Shown here piece after piece: positions 40,740 through 50,500 of a stretch of DNA of 64,000 nucleotides. Each line of letters starts with the position of its first letter. The stretch's first letter is position 1. Location: the NCBI RefSeq assembly GCF_050897975.1, contig NZ_JBPAXY010000001.1, positions 558,001 to 622,000 of the forward strand, given 5' to 3'. Origin of the DNA: Pseudooceanicola sp050897975. GTDB taxonomy: Bacteria > Pseudomonadota > Alphaproteobacteria > Rhodobacterales > Rhodobacteraceae. The notes beneath the pieces are model-generated. The model was not told where the DNA came from, made no database searches, and saw only the letters and a program-made list of their open reading frames with translations. The translations under genes were made by a program, and so were the position numbers.

Positions 40740-41083
40740 GCGCGCCCGGGCGCCCCCGCCCAAAGGGACCTGGCCTGCGCCGCGCGCCCCTGGCCTGGCT
40801 GCTGGCCCTGCCGATCCGCGCCTACCGTCTGATCTTCTCGCCCTGGGTCGGGCATAACTGCCGCTACGACCCGACCTGTTCGGCCTACATCCTGGAAGCG
40901 CTGGACAAACACGGACCCCTGCGCGGCCTCTGGCTGTCGCTGCGCCGGGTGGCGCGCTGTCATCCCTGGGGCGGCATGGGGGTGGATGATGTGCCCCCGG
41001 CGCGCGGGCCTCACACCTGCGCCCACCATGGCCACGGCACCCATGGGGCCGATACGCCCCCAAAGGATGCGCCGAAGCCCTGA
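40736..41083 (+). CDS. yidD: Membrane protein insertion efficiency factor YidD
   Basis: 115 residues. LIFSPWVGHNCRYDPTCSAY followed by LRRVARCHPWGG is the YidD core, with an amphipathic N-terminal helix and a His-rich C-terminal tail (HTCAHHGHGTHG) that is an extension. It supports YidC-dependent membrane protein insertion. Coupled to rnpA. In this genome yidC lies 4.4 kb downstream, separated by the DUF1963, ttcA and EAL genes. Confidence 0.93.
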   Translation: MSAPGRPRPKGPGLRRAPLAWLLALPIRAYRLIFSPWVGHNCRYDPTCSAYILEALDKHGPLRGLWLSLRRVARCHPWGGMGVDDVPPARGPHTCAHHGHGTHGADTPPKDAPKP

Positions 41084-41096
41084 CCCCGGGCGCGCC

Positions 41097-42020
41097 TCAG
41101 TAGCTGTCGTAGTGATAGAGCACCTTGTCGAAGCGCAGCGGCCCCAGATCCTTGGGCTTGATCAGCAGGTTCGCCGCGCCGCCGTCGCCAAAGCCCAGCG
41201 ACAGATCGCCCTCGGCCCAGGCGCCCAGTTGCAACAGCACCTTGGCGTGGAACCGCAGCGGCCCCTGGCGCACATCCCCCTGGGCAAAAACCGGATAGCC
41301 GCCATAGCTGAAGGCGCCCGCCTTGCCCGCCGCCAGACGGGCCTCCAGCATGGCCGGATCATAGGCGACCTCTGCCTCGGCCAACCGCTTTTGCAGCGCC
41401 GCCGTCTCGCGCAGCGCAGGCCCCGGCAGATCCGTCACCGCCTCGCCCTGCAGCACCACGCCCGCAGCGCGCAAGGGGGACGACAGCGCATCGGCCCCCT
41501 GCGGCGCGCCTGACGCGTCGCGGCGCACACAGGCGCCGGCATCGGCGAAATGGAAGCTGCGGAACCCCACCTGATCCAGCGAGGGGAAGGCGCAACCCTG
41601 GGTCGCGTCATCGGCCAGAAAGACCGACAGCAGCCCCTCGGTCGGATAGCCCTCCAGCACCGGCATCTCGGCATAGTTGATCTGCGCCAGGAACAGCATC
41701 GGGCGGCCGTCCTCTTCGGGCCAGGCCATCCCCTCGGGCAGGCTGGGCCGCCCGCCCAGCGACGAGACCGGCGCCTCGGGCACCGCCTGCCCCGTCTGCG
41801 GCAGCAGACGGATGGCGGGCAGGCGCAGGGCCTCGATCTCATCCTCGACCTCAGGCGCCAGATCTGCGGAGGCGGAGGCGGGCGCCGGGGTATCGGCCAA
41901 AGGCAACTCGACCGGGGGCGCCTCGACGGCCGGGGCAATCGGCACGGCCTCTGCCGCCGGGGCGGCCTCTGCCGCGTCAGCCGCCTGCGTCTTTCCAAAA
42001 ATCCTGCTCAGCCAGCCCAT
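41097..42020 (-). CDS. DUF1963 (YwqG-like) protein
   Basis: 307 residues from ATG 42020, chosen for GGAGGGT just upstream. It begins GWLSRIFGKTQ and has an Ala/Pro/Glu-rich linker of about 50 residues. The DUF1963 domain includes SSLGGRPSLPEGMAWPEED, LFLAQINYAEMP, GLLSVFLADD and LLQLGAWAEGDLSLGFGDGG. YwqG-like proteins are of unknown function. Convergent with yidD and divergent from ttcA. Confidence 0.8.
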   Translation of the reverse strand: MGWLSRIFGKTQAADAAEAAPAAEAVPIAPAVEAPPVELPLADTPAPASASADLAPEVEDEIEALRLPAIRLLPQTGQAVPEAPVSSLGGRPSLPEGMAWPEEDGRPMLFLAQINYAEMPVLEGYPTEGLLSVFLADDATQGCAFPSLDQVGFRSFHFADAGACVRRDASGAPQGADALSSPLRAAGVVLQGEAVTDLPGPALRETAALQKRLAEAEVAYDPAMLEARLAAGKAGAFSYGGYPVFAQGDVRQGPLRFHAKVLLQLGAWAEGDLSLGFGDGGAANLLIKPKDLGPLRFDKVLYHYDSY

Positions 42021-42092
42021 CAGACCCTCCGCCCTGTTCACACACTGTCGCGGAGCCTTGTCCGCTTTCCCGAAACGCACTATGGCCCGACC

Positions 42093-42956
42093 ATGCGTGA
42101 TGAATGTGACGAAATCCACCCGCTGTTCTACGGCGCCCCGCAAAGCACCGAGTTTCGGAAGCTGCGCAAAAGGATTGTGCGCTACACGCGCGAGGCGGTC
42201 GAACAATACGGCATGATCGAACCCGGCGCGCGCTGGCTGGTCTGCCTGTCGGGCGGCAAGGACAGCTACACCCTGCTCGCCGTGCTGCACGAGCTAAAGT
42301 GGCGCGGCCTGCTGCCCGTCGACCTTCTGGCCTGCAACCTCGACCAGGGGCAGCCGGGTTTCCCGGCCACCGTCCTGCCCGAGTTCCTGGAAAAGATGGG
42401 TGTGCCGCATCGGATCGAATACCAGGACACCTATTCGGTGGTCATGGACAAGGTGCCCCAGGGGCGGACCTTCTGCGCGCTGTGTTCGCGGCTGCGGCGC
42501 GGCAACCTCTACCGCATCGCCCGGGAAGAGGGCTGTTCGGCGGTGGTGCTGGGCCATCACCGCGACGACATCCTGGAAACGTTTTTCATGAACCTGTTCC
42601 ACGGCGGGCGCCTGGCGACCATGCCGCCGAAGCTGGTCAATGAAGAGGGCGATCTGTTCCTCTATCGCCCCCTGGCCCATGTGGCCGAGGCCGATTGCGA
42701 GAAGTTCGCCACCGCGATGAATTATCCCATCATCCCCTGCGACCTCTGCGGCAGCCAGGACGGGCTGCAACGCCAGCAGGTGAAACAGATCCTGGATGGC
42801 TGGGAGCGCAACAGCCCCGGCCGCCGCCAGGTGATGTTCCGCGCCCTGATGAACGCCCGGCCCTCGCATCTGCTGGATCCCAAGCTGTTCGACTTTGCCG
42901 GGCTGACCCTGGGCGGCGCGCCCGAGGAAGAGGATTCGATTCCCCGCCTGCGTTAA
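42093..42956 (+). CDS. ttcA: tRNA 2-thiocytidine(32) synthetase TtcA
   Basis: 287 residues. PP-loop CLSGGKDSYTLLAVLHEL; two CxxC pairs for the [4Fe-4S] cluster, TFCALCSRLRRGN and IPCDLCGSQDG; and VLGHHRDDILETFFMN. It transfers sulfur to C32 of certain tRNAs using ATP. The ATG at 42093 gives a normal family length; a longer upstream frame crosses into the divergent DUF1963 gene. Confidence 0.95.
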   Translation: MRDECDEIHPLFYGAPQSTEFRKLRKRIVRYTREAVEQYGMIEPGARWLVCLSGGKDSYTLLAVLHELKWRGLLPVDLLACNLDQGQPGFPATVLPEFLEKMGVPHRIEYQDTYSVVMDKVPQGRTFCALCSRLRRGNLYRIAREEGCSAVVLGHHRDDILETFFMNLFHGGRLATMPPKLVNEEGDLFLYRPLAHVAEADCEKFATAMNYPIIPCDLCGSQDGLQRQQVKQILDGWERNSPGRRQVMFRALMNARPSHLLDPKLFDFAGLTLGGAPEEEDSIPRLR

Positions 42957-43013
42957 GCGGCTATTGAGTTTCTGGACGTAGCGTCACCCTGATGAGACAT
43001 GGGATGACCTGCG

Positions 43014-44558
43014 ATGCCGGGGATCAGGGCTAGAGATGTGGCGCGCATCCGGGCGCGGCTGCGCCGGGCTGTGACCGGCCCGCAGATGGTGGCGGTGCTG
43101 CCCGCCATCTGCCTGACCGCCTTCTGGGTCGCGGGCGAGGCGGCGCTGATCCTGACCGCGCTGCTGCTGCCGGTTCTCTACAGCCTGGCGGGGTCGGACC
43201 CGCCGCCGCGCCCCGCAGGCGATACCCGTGATCCGGTGACCGGCCTGCCGTTGCGCGACGCGCTGCTGCGCGGGCTGGACCATGGGCTGCACGCGCGCGA
43301 GAGGGCGGGGGGCAAGACCGCCTGCCTGCTGGTTCAGCTGGACGAATTCGACGCCTACCGCGACCGCTACGGCCCCGCCGCCGCCGATGATGCGCAATAC
43401 CGAATCGCCACCCGCCTGCGCGGCGCCCTGCGAGACGACGACACCCTGTGCCGCCTGGGCGAGGCGCGGTTCGGCATTGCCGTGGGCCCCGTCACCCAGC
43501 TGGACCTCGAAGCGGCGATTCAACTGGCCTCGCGCCTGCAAGCGGCGGTGGAAGAGCCGCTGACCCTGGATGCCACCACCGTCTATCTGTCCTGTTCCAT
43601 CGGCTTTTGCCTGGGCACCCGCAGCCCACGCCCGGAAGGGGCGGCGCTGCTGGCGGCGGCGGAAACCGCGCTCCGCGAGGCCGGGCGTTTTGCCCCTTCG
43701 GCCATCCGCTCCTTCTCGGCCGAGATGCAGAAGGGCCCCCAGACCGCGCCCCTGCCGCTGGAAGATCTGGAAGAGGCGCTGGAGGCCGGGCAGATCCTGC
43801 CCTTCTTCCAGCCGCAGGTCTCGACCGACACCGGGCTGGTCACCGGATTCGAGGCGCTGGCGCGCTGGAACCACCCCGACCGCGGCATGATCTCTCCGGC
43901 GGAATTCCTGCCCATGGTGCAGCGCGCCGGGCTGATGGAGCGGCTGGGCGACCTGATGCTGGTGCAATCGCTGATCGCCCTGCGCCGCTGGGACGAGGCG
44001 GGGGTGAACGTCCCCCAGGTGGGGGTGAACTTCGCCAATGACGAGTTGATGAACCCGCAGCTGGTGGAAAAGGTCCGCTGGCAGCTGGACCGCTACGGGC
44101 TGACGCCCGGGCGGCTGACGGTCGAGGTGCTGGAAACCGTGGTCGCCGCCTCGCCCGAGGATGTGATTTCGCGCAATATCAACGGGCTGGCCAAGATGGG
44201 CTGCCGCATCGACCTGGACGATTTCGGCACCGGCCATGCCTCGATCTCCTCGATCCGGCGGTTCTCGGTCGAGCGGCTGAAGATCGACCGCAGCTTCGTG
44301 ATGAAGGTGGACCGCGACATCGAGCAACAGCGCATGGTGGCGGCGATCCTGACCATGGCCGAACGGCTGGGCCTGTCGACCCTGGCCGAGGGAGTCGAGA
44401 CGCCGGGCGAACATGCGATGCTGGCGCAACTGGGCTGCGACCATGTGCAGGGCTATGAGATCGCCCGCCCCATGCCCTTTGACCAGACGGTGGAATGGGT
44501 GCGCGCCTATCACGCCGGGCTGACCGAAGCGCCAAAGTTCGGCCGCCGCAGCGGCTGA
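43014..44558 (+). CDS. EAL-domain c-di-GMP phosphodiesterase with degenerate GGDEF domain
   Basis: 514 residues. Two membrane segments at about 20-60, a GGDEF-fold domain at about 70-235, then an EAL domain at about 245-505. In the first, the signature loop reads RLGEARFGIAV in place of GGDEF, so cyclase activity is not expected. The EAL domain is intact: FEALARWNHP, NFANDELMNP, LDDFGTGHASIS, LKIDRSFV and LAEGVETPGEH hold the metal and catalytic Glu/Asp residues. It probably lowers c-di-GMP, affecting attachment or motility. Confidence 0.92.
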   Translation: MPGIRARDVARIRARLRRAVTGPQMVAVLPAICLTAFWVAGEAALILTALLLPVLYSLAGSDPPPRPAGDTRDPVTGLPLRDALLRGLDHGLHARERAGGKTACLLVQLDEFDAYRDRYGPAAADDAQYRIATRLRGALRDDDTLCRLGEARFGIAVGPVTQLDLEAAIQLASRLQAAVEEPLTLDATTVYLSCSIGFCLGTRSPRPEGAALLAAAETALREAGRFAPSAIRSFSAEMQKGPQTAPLPLEDLEEALEAGQILPFFQPQVSTDTGLVTGFEALARWNHPDRGMISPAEFLPMVQRAGLMERLGDLMLVQSLIALRRWDEAGVNVPQVGVNFANDELMNPQLVEKVRWQLDRYGLTPGRLTVEVLETVVAASPEDVISRNINGLAKMGCRIDLDDFGTGHASISSIRRFSVERLKIDRSFVMKVDRDIEQQRMVAAILTMAERLGLSTLAEGVETPGEHAMLAQLGCDHVQGYEIARPMPFDQTVEWVRAYHAGLTEAPKFGRRSG

Positions 44559-45522
44559 GCCCGCCCGGGGGGCGTCCGCAGCTGGCCCGCCCGAGGGCAC
44601 CCAAACGTCGGACATCCGCCCGCGCCCGCAGCAGGGGCGCGCCCGAGGCGGTCACCGCAGGGGCCTGCCCGCGTGCGCGCCCACCGCAGGGCCCGCCCGA
44701 GGCGGCCTGCCCGCGAGAGGCCGCACAGAGGGGCCGTTGGCCGTGCCCGACGCCGGGACGGCACCGCCCCGCGCCCGCCCCGCACAGCGCCCCTCGACAG
44801 CGGCGACCCCTGCACCTGCTCCCCTGTCCGGCACCACGCCCCCGCCGCCACCTGTGCGCCGGGCCCCGAGGGCCAAGCCGAAGGGCGTCGCCAGCTTCGC
44901 CTCGGGGCCCGGGCAGCGACCGCATTGCAAACAAGGCTTCTGGGGCAGACCCCCTTCCAATGGCAGGCCTCAGCCATTCCGCTGCGCCAATCGACCGCGC
45001 CACCGCCTCTTTCGGGCTGCGGCAGCTTGACCAGTCCCGCCCCCCTGCTCCCCCAACCTTTCGAGGGCAGGGGCAAAAACGACCCTCCTGGCCCGCCCCT
45101 CTCCCCTGCCGATCCGCCCCCTTGCCCCCGCCCTTTTCCCCGCGGCCCGGACAGTCGTCGCGAGATAGCGCGGGATAGGCATGTGCCGAAAGCAGCGGCA
45201 CCCGACCGCGCAGGCCTTGCAGCGCCCCGCGGGACACGACCCAACTGCCCCGCCGCGACCATGCGGCCCTCCGCCGCGTCTGGCCGCGCGCCCCTGGCGC
45301 GACCGCACCGCGCGGCCCCGGCACAGGCGCCAAGGGGGCCGGTCGCCCTGCATCGCCCCCGGCGACGGCCCGCCGAGGCCCCGAAACCAGCCCAAAGCGC
45401 GCAGAACCCTGCGCCGGAAGCCCTCGCAAAAGAGGGAAGCCCCTTGACCTTTGGGCTGGTGACAGGTTGAACCCCCAAGACCGAATTCCGAGTATTGCAA
45501 CGACCAAAGGTGGCGCAGCGCG
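44559..45522. other. 964-base very GC-rich region without a credible gene
   Basis: Long open frames exist on both strands and in several frames at once, as expected from extreme GC content, and they encode Arg/Gly/Ala/Pro-rich text with no recognised domain. The strand composition changes around 45000. It separates the EAL gene from yidC, whose promoter should lie at the right end. A decayed or repeated sequence is possible. Confidence 0.5.
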
Positions 45523-47370
45523 ATGGACGATCAGAACAAGAACCTAATCCTGGCCACGGTGCTCAGCTTCATCGTTGTCCTCGCCTGGTTCCTTCTGTTC
45601 CCCCCACAGGAACAGGCCCCCGGCATCGACAGTGCCGAAGAGCAGACCCTGACCGAGGGCACGACCGCCGCGCCCGGCGTCGGCAGCGCCTCTGACGGAA
45701 CGCTGAGCCCGGGTGGCGATGGCGTGGCCAGCGCCCAGACCGCGGCCCCCGCCGAGGCCACCGAGGCCGAAGCGCCGCGCGTCACCATCGACACCCCCAG
45801 CCTGGCGGGCTCGATCTCGCTGGGTGGCGGCCGTATCGACGATCTTCAGCTGAAGGATTACCACGTCGAGCTGTCCGACGACTCGCCCCAGGTGACCCTG
45901 CTGCGCCCGCAATCCCAGCCCGAAGGTTACTACGCCCTGTACGGCTGGATCGCCGGGACCAATGTCGCCCCCGAGGCCGTGCCCGGCGCCGACACCCTGT
46001 GGAGCCTGGAAAGCGGCGACACCCTGACCCCCGAGACCCCGGTGACCCTGTCCTGGGACAACGGCGCGGGTCTGATCTTCCGCCAGACCTACAGCGTTGA
46101 CGACAAATTCATGTTCTCGGTCGACCAGTCGGTCGAGAACACCACCGGCAGCGCCGTCAGCCTGCGCCCCTACGGCCTGCTGCGCCGCCACGGCGAACCC
46201 TCGGATCTGCAAAACTTCTTCGTGGTGCACGAAGGCCTGGTGCGGATGTCCGATGGCGAGCTGGAGGAATCCAAATACGACGACATCGCCGACTATGACG
46301 TCGACCCGCGCGAAGGCGCCCCGGCGGAACGGATCGACGTGGCCGAAAGCGGCTGGATCGGCTTTACCGATCACTACTGGATGGCGACGCTGATCCCCGG
46401 CGACCGCCCCTTCCGCTCGACCGCGAAATACTACCCCAACCCCGACATCTACCAGACCGAAGCCGTGCTGGAGACCGTCGAGGCCGCCCCGGGCGAGACC
46501 GTCTCGATCGAGACCCAGCTGTTCGCGGGCGCCAAGGAAGGCGAGACCATCAAGGATTACGAAGATGCCGGCGTCACCCGGTTCTTCGACAGTATCGACT
46601 GGGGCTGGTTCTTCTTCATCACCAAGCCGATCTTCTGGCTGATCCACTGGCTGCACAGCTTCATCGGCAACATGGGCTGGTCGATCATCGCCATGACCAT
46701 CTTCCTGAAGGCGATCCTCTTCCCGCTGGCCTACAAATCCTACGCCTCGATGGCGAAGATGAAGGAATTGCAGCCCCGCATGGAAGAGCTGAAGGCGAAG
46801 GCGGGCGATGACCGTCAGAAGCTTCAGAAGGACATGATGGAGCTCTACAAGAAGGAAAAGGTGAACCCCGCCGCGGGCTGTCTGCCGATCCTGCTGCAGA
46901 TCCCGATCTTCTTCTCGCTCTACAAGGTGATCTTCGTCACCCTGGAACTGCGTCACCAGCCGTGGATCGGCTGGATCCGCGACCTGTCCGCGCCCGACCC
47001 CTCGTCGATCCTGAACCTGTTCGGCCTGCTGTCCTTTGCCCCTCCGGGCCCCGACAGCATCTTCGCCATCGCCAGCCTGGGCGTGCTGCCCATCCTGCTG
47101 GGCATCTCGATGTGGCTGCAACAGAAGCTGAATCCGGCGCCCGCCGACCCGGCGCAGCAGATGATCTTTGCCTGGATGCCCTGGGTGTTCATGTTCATGC
47201 TGGGCAACTTCGCCAGCGGTCTGGTCCTGTACTGGATCACCAACAACACGATCACCTTCATCCAGCAGTACACGATCATGCGGATCCATGGGTTCAAGCC
47301 TGACGTGTTCGGCAACATCAAGTCGTCCTTCAAACGCAAGAAGACGGCCGATGCGAAGGACAAGAGCTAA
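45523..47370 (+). CDS. yidC: Membrane protein insertase YidC
   Basis: 615 residues. N-terminal membrane helix (NLILATVLSFIVVLAWFLLF), a Ser/Ala-rich linker, the periplasmic beta-domain at about 80-345, then five C-terminal helices beginning at FDSIDWGWFFFITKPIFWL. SYASMAKMKELQPRMEELKA is the conserved cytoplasmic loop and PAAGCLPILLQIPIFFSLYK the groove helix. Inserts and folds inner-membrane proteins with or without SecYEG. Followed directly by the MOSC and engB genes. Confidence 0.97.
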   Translation: MDDQNKNLILATVLSFIVVLAWFLLFPPQEQAPGIDSAEEQTLTEGTTAAPGVGSASDGTLSPGGDGVASAQTAAPAEATEAEAPRVTIDTPSLAGSISLGGGRIDDLQLKDYHVELSDDSPQVTLLRPQSQPEGYYALYGWIAGTNVAPEAVPGADTLWSLESGDTLTPETPVTLSWDNGAGLIFRQTYSVDDKFMFSVDQSVENTTGSAVSLRPYGLLRRHGEPSDLQNFFVVHEGLVRMSDGELEESKYDDIADYDVDPREGAPAERIDVAESGWIGFTDHYWMATLIPGDRPFRSTAKYYPNPDIYQTEAVLETVEAAPGETVSIETQLFAGAKEGETIKDYEDAGVTRFFDSIDWGWFFFITKPIFWLIHWLHSFIGNMGWSIIAMTIFLKAILFPLAYKSYASMAKMKELQPRMEELKAKAGDDRQKLQKDMMELYKKEKVNPAAGCLPILLQIPIFFSLYKVIFVTLELRHQPWIGWIRDLSAPDPSSILNLFGLLSFAPPGPDSIFAIASLGVLPILLGISMWLQQKLNPAPADPAQQMIFAWMPWVFMFMLGNFASGLVLYWITNNTITFIQQYTIMRIHGFKPDVFGNIKSSFKRKKTADAKDKS

Positions 47371-48111
47371 ATGAGCCGCATCGCGCAGATCTGGCGGCAC
47401 CCGATCAAGGGCATCGGGGCCGAGCCGCTGGAGAGCGCGGTGCTCTCTCCGAACCTGCCCCTGCCCGGTGATCGGGCCTGGGCCCTGCTGACCGGCGACA
47501 ACAGCGACACCGGCACCTGGCAGCCCTGCCGGGTCTTCGCCCGGGGGTGCTATGGGCCGCAGCTGATGGCGATCACCGCCCGCACGCTGGACGATGGCCA
47601 GATCGCCCTGTCTCACCCGCAAGCGGGTGAACTGACCGTTAATCCGGCGCGCGATGGTGCGGCCCTGGCCGCCTGGCTGGCGCCGCTTTGGCCCGCCACC
47701 CGGCCCGCCCTGGGCGCGCTGATCGCGGCGCCCGAGGAAGGGATGTCGGACGCCCCCTATGGCTGCCTGTCGATCTTGGGGCGCGCCTCGCTGGGCGCCC
47801 TGTCCGAGGCCTGCGGCACCCCCCTGGATCAGCGCCGGTTCCGCGGCAATGTCTGGATCTCGGGGTTGGAGCCCTGGGAAGAGCTGGACTGGCCGGGGCG
47901 CCGTATCCGTCTGGGCGATGTCGAGCTGGAGGTGGTCGAGCGGATCACCCGCTGCCGCGCCACCCAGGTCAACCCCGAGACCGGCGACGAGGATGTGCAG
48001 ACCCTGCGCACCCTGCGTCGGACCTGGGGCCATGTCGATTTCGGCGTGAAGGCAAAGGTGCTGAGCCCCGGCACCATCGCCTCAGGCGCGCCGCTGGAGG
48101 TCCTGCAATGA
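47371..48111 (+). CDS. MOSC-domain protein
   Basis: 246 residues. A beta-barrel MOSC N-terminal region (IAQIWRHPIKGIGAEPLESA) and the C-terminal MOSC core with RRFRGNVWISGLEPWEEL and VVERITRCRATQVNPETGDE, containing the conserved Cys. Related to molybdenum-cofactor sulfurases, but here a stand-alone domain of unclear substrate. It starts right after the yidC stop and overlaps engB by ATGA, an order common in alphaproteobacteria. Confidence 0.88.
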   Translation: MSRIAQIWRHPIKGIGAEPLESAVLSPNLPLPGDRAWALLTGDNSDTGTWQPCRVFARGCYGPQLMAITARTLDDGQIALSHPQAGELTVNPARDGAALAAWLAPLWPATRPALGALIAAPEEGMSDAPYGCLSILGRASLGALSEACGTPLDQRRFRGNVWISGLEPWEELDWPGRRIRLGDVELEVVERITRCRATQVNPETGDEDVQTLRTLRRTWGHVDFGVKAKVLSPGTIASGAPLEVLQ

Positions 48112-48761
48112 TGCCCCTTCCCTTCCCCCTGGCCGAAGAGCCCGATGCCCTGATGGCCGAAAAGGGCCGCCTGCTGTTCGCGGGACCGGTGGATTTCGTC
48201 AAGGGCGTGGTCGCCATGTCCGGCCTGCCCGAGGCCGACCGGCTGGAGGTCTGCTTTGCCGGGCGCTCGAACGTCGGGAAATCCAGCCTGATCAACGCGC
48301 TGACCGGGCGCAAGGGCATTGCGCGGGCCTCGAACACGCCGGGCCGCACGCAAGAGATCAACTATTTCGCCCTGGGCGAGGAACGCTATCTCGTCGACCT
48401 GCCCGGCTATGGCTATGCCAATGCGCCCCTGTCGGTGGTCGAGAAGTGGCAGCGCCTACTGAAACAGTACCTGCAAGGCCGCCAGACCCTGCGCCGCGCC
48501 TTCGTGCTGATCGATTCGCGCCACGGGGTGAAGGCCGTGGATGAAGAGATCATGAAGCTGCTCGACAGCGCCGCCGTGACCTTTCAGGTGGTGATGACCA
48601 AGGCCGACAAGGTGAAGGAAAAGGACCGCGAGAAGGTGATGACCCAGGTCCGTGGCGCCCTGTCGAAACACCCCGCCGCCTATCCCGAGATCGTGTTGAC
48701 CTCGTCGGAAAAGGGCGACGGCATCGCCACGCTGCGCGCCATCATCGCCGGGCTGGACTGA
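48108..48761 (+). CDS. engB: Ribosome biogenesis GTP-binding protein
   Basis: 217 residues (EngB/YihA/YsxC). G1 GRSNVGKSSLINAL, G2-like TPGRTQEINYF, G3 DLPGYGYA, G4 VMTKADKVKEKD and G5 TSSEKGDG are all present. Involved in large ribosomal subunit assembly. The ATG at 48108 overlaps the MOSC stop. Confidence 0.95.
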   Translation: MMPLPFPLAEEPDALMAEKGRLLFAGPVDFVKGVVAMSGLPEADRLEVCFAGRSNVGKSSLINALTGRKGIARASNTPGRTQEINYFALGEERYLVDLPGYGYANAPLSVVEKWQRLLKQYLQGRQTLRRAFVLIDSRHGVKAVDEEIMKLLDSAAVTFQVVMTKADKVKEKDREKVMTQVRGALSKHPAAYPEIVLTSSEKGDGIATLRAIIAGLD

Positions 48762-48812
48762 CCCGCCCCCCGGCCCCTGCGCGCCCGGCCAGGGGCGCGC
48801 GGCTCCGCCCGC

Positions 48813-49358
48813 TCAGAACTGATAGCTCAGCCGCCCGCTCAGGGTGTTCAGCTCGAAGTCCTCGCCGCTGCCATCGAAATCCGCCACCCGGTGGTGCAGC
48901 AGTTCGGCGCCCAGGGTGACCCGGTCCGACAGATGCGTCTCGGCCCCCAGCCCCAGCAGATAACCATTGTCACGCCCGAAGCGGCCCTGCATCTGCGCCA
49001 CACCGGCCAGGGCATAGACATGCGCCTGGCGATGCACCACGCCCAGGCGCCCCTTCAGCCGGGCGATCCGGTCCACCCGACCGGCCGGGCTGCCGATGTC
49101 GGTTTCCGCCAGTTCGACCTCGACCCCGTAGGTCACCCCGTCCCGCGCCCAGCTTTGGCCGCCATGCAGGCTGCGCAGCACCTCGCCATCAGCCGAGGTG
49201 GCCACCCCCAGCGAGGCGCCAGCATAGGCGCCGTCCCAGGCCTCCTCCAGTGGACCGCCCCGCGCCGGGGCCGTCAGCGCCACAAGCGCAGCCAGGCCAG
49301 AGGCGCAAAGGGTTGCGACCGAAAGGGTGGGCGGGGTCTGTGCGGTTTGCTGTTCCAT
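48813..49358 (-). CDS. Outer-membrane beta-barrel protein
   Basis: 181 residues from ATG 49358. A signal-like hydrophobic stretch LCASGLAALVALTAPARG precedes a barrel starting AWDGAYAGASLGVATS, with alternating strands and a C-terminal NTLSGRLSYQF ending in Phe, the outer-membrane targeting signal. Same family as the downstream barrel at 49560-50156 (porin/Omp25-like). Function unknown. Confidence 0.8.
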   Translation of the reverse strand: MEQQTAQTPPTLSVATLCASGLAALVALTAPARGGPLEEAWDGAYAGASLGVATSADGEVLRSLHGGQSWARDGVTYGVEVELAETDIGSPAGRVDRIARLKGRLGVVHRQAHVYALAGVAQMQGRFGRDNGYLLGLGAETHLSDRVTLGAELLHHRVADFDGSGEDFELNTLSGRLSYQF

Positions 49359-49501
49359 CACGGATAGAACACGCCAGACAGACGAAAAGTTCATTGAAAT
49401 CGCCGCTGACGAGGGGCCAGAGGGGCCGGAAAGACGCGAAAACTTGCCTCAAATGCGCGGAACCGCGCCCGGCCCATGGGCGTCCGGCGGCAGGCCGGGG
49501 C

Positions 49502-49532
49502 AAAGAAAAGGCCCGGGCATTGCCCGGGCCTT
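49502..49532 (-). terminator. Rho-independent terminator of the 49560-50156 gene
   Basis: AAGGCCCGGG (49508-49517) and CCCGGGCCTT (49523-49532) form a perfect stem. On the minus strand it is followed by TTTTCTTT, 28 bases after the stop. Confidence 0.85.
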
Positions 49533-49559
49533 CCTTGTCGGATCTCGGTGGGAACCGGA

Positions 49560-50156
49560 TCAGAAACGGTAGTTGACGCGCGCCGCCAGGGTGCTGCCGT
49601 CGATGTCGACGCCCGTGTCGTCGAAGTCGTCGAACTGGTGGTAGACGTATTCACCACCGACGGTGACGTTGTCGGTCAGCTTGTAGTCGGCACCGACGCC
49701 CAGCAGCCAGCCGTTGTCGTCGCCCAGATCGGTTTCGGCATGGGCCGCACCGGCCACACCGTAGATCAGGGTCTGACCGGCGTCGTAACCGGCGCGGATT
49801 TTCAGACGGGTCAGCGAATCGACGTCGACGCCGCTGAAGTCCAGGTCGGTGGCGCTGTAGTCCAGTTCGCCGCCCAGCACGAACGTGCCGAAGTCGTAGT
49901 CGTAACCGACTTGCAGACCGTAGAGGCTGCCGTCGGCGTCATCGCTGCCACCGCCGGGCAGGTCCGCGTCCAGCTCGCCGTAGCCCAGCGAGGCACCGGC
50001 ATAGGCGCCGGTCCAGTCGGAGCCCGAGAAGACCGGGGCGGGGGCGGGGGCCGGAACGACCGGATCCGCGGGGGCGGGCTGGTAGGAACCGGCCAGGGCG
50101 GGGCCTGCGACGGCGGCGGCGGCAACTGCTGCGATCATGGATGTGCGAAGCATCAT
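49560..50156 (-). CDS. Outer-membrane beta-barrel protein (Omp25-like)
   Basis: 198 residues from ATG 50156, preceded by GAAGGAGAAGA. Signal peptide SMIAAVAAAAVAGPALAGSY, a Pro-rich linker, then a barrel with DWTGAYAGASLGYGELDADL, LYGLQVGYDYDFG and VTVGGEYVYHQFDDFDD, ending VNYRF with terminal Phe. A small eight-stranded barrel is likely. Function unknown; such proteins are common in Rhodobacterales and Brucella relatives. It is a paralogue of the gene at 48813. Confidence 0.85.
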   Translation of the reverse strand: MMLRTSMIAAVAAAAVAGPALAGSYQPAPADPVVPAPAPAPVFSGSDWTGAYAGASLGYGELDADLPGGGSDDADGSLYGLQVGYDYDFGTFVLGGELDYSATDLDFSGVDVDSLTRLKIRAGYDAGQTLIYGVAGAAHAETDLGDDNGWLLGVGADYKLTDNVTVGGEYVYHQFDDFDDTGVDIDGSTLAARVNYRF

Positions 50157-50500
50157 TCTTCTCCTTCGTTTCTTTCCAGGACCGGCGGGGACATCCGGCC
50201 CTGATGGGACGCGCCCTTCGGGCATACGTCACGACCGCGCCTCGGCTGAGGGCGTCGTCGGGGGATCAACACACCCAAACGGGCCAAAGTTCCAATCACA
50301 TCGCATCACGGGATCGGGGATCGGTCATTTCGCGCCAGATCACCCCCCGTGCGACGGCAAAAGCCCGCTGTCGGCGAAATTGCCCCCAAACAGATTTGTG
50401 ACATCCCCTTGAAAGCTGTCCGCCGCAGCGCAGCGCGGCCCCGCCCTTGGCAGGGCGGCGGCCACAGCGTATCAAGCATCGAAACAAGGACGCCCGAGAC
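50157..50500. promoter_or_regulatory. Divergent intergenic region before argB
   Basis: Holds the promoters of the barrel gene (minus) and argB (plus). No gene, no clear consensus promoter and no conserved RNA was recognised. Confidence 0.4.

Noticed and set aside
44510..45478. 322-residue minus-strand open frame in the gap before yidC
   Set aside because: Arg/Gly-rich, competes with equally long frames on the other strand, no start-site support and no domain.
45544..48033. 829-residue minus-strand open frame opposite yidC and the MOSC gene
   Set aside because: Fully antisense to conserved yidC; its composition is typical of a high-GC reverse frame.
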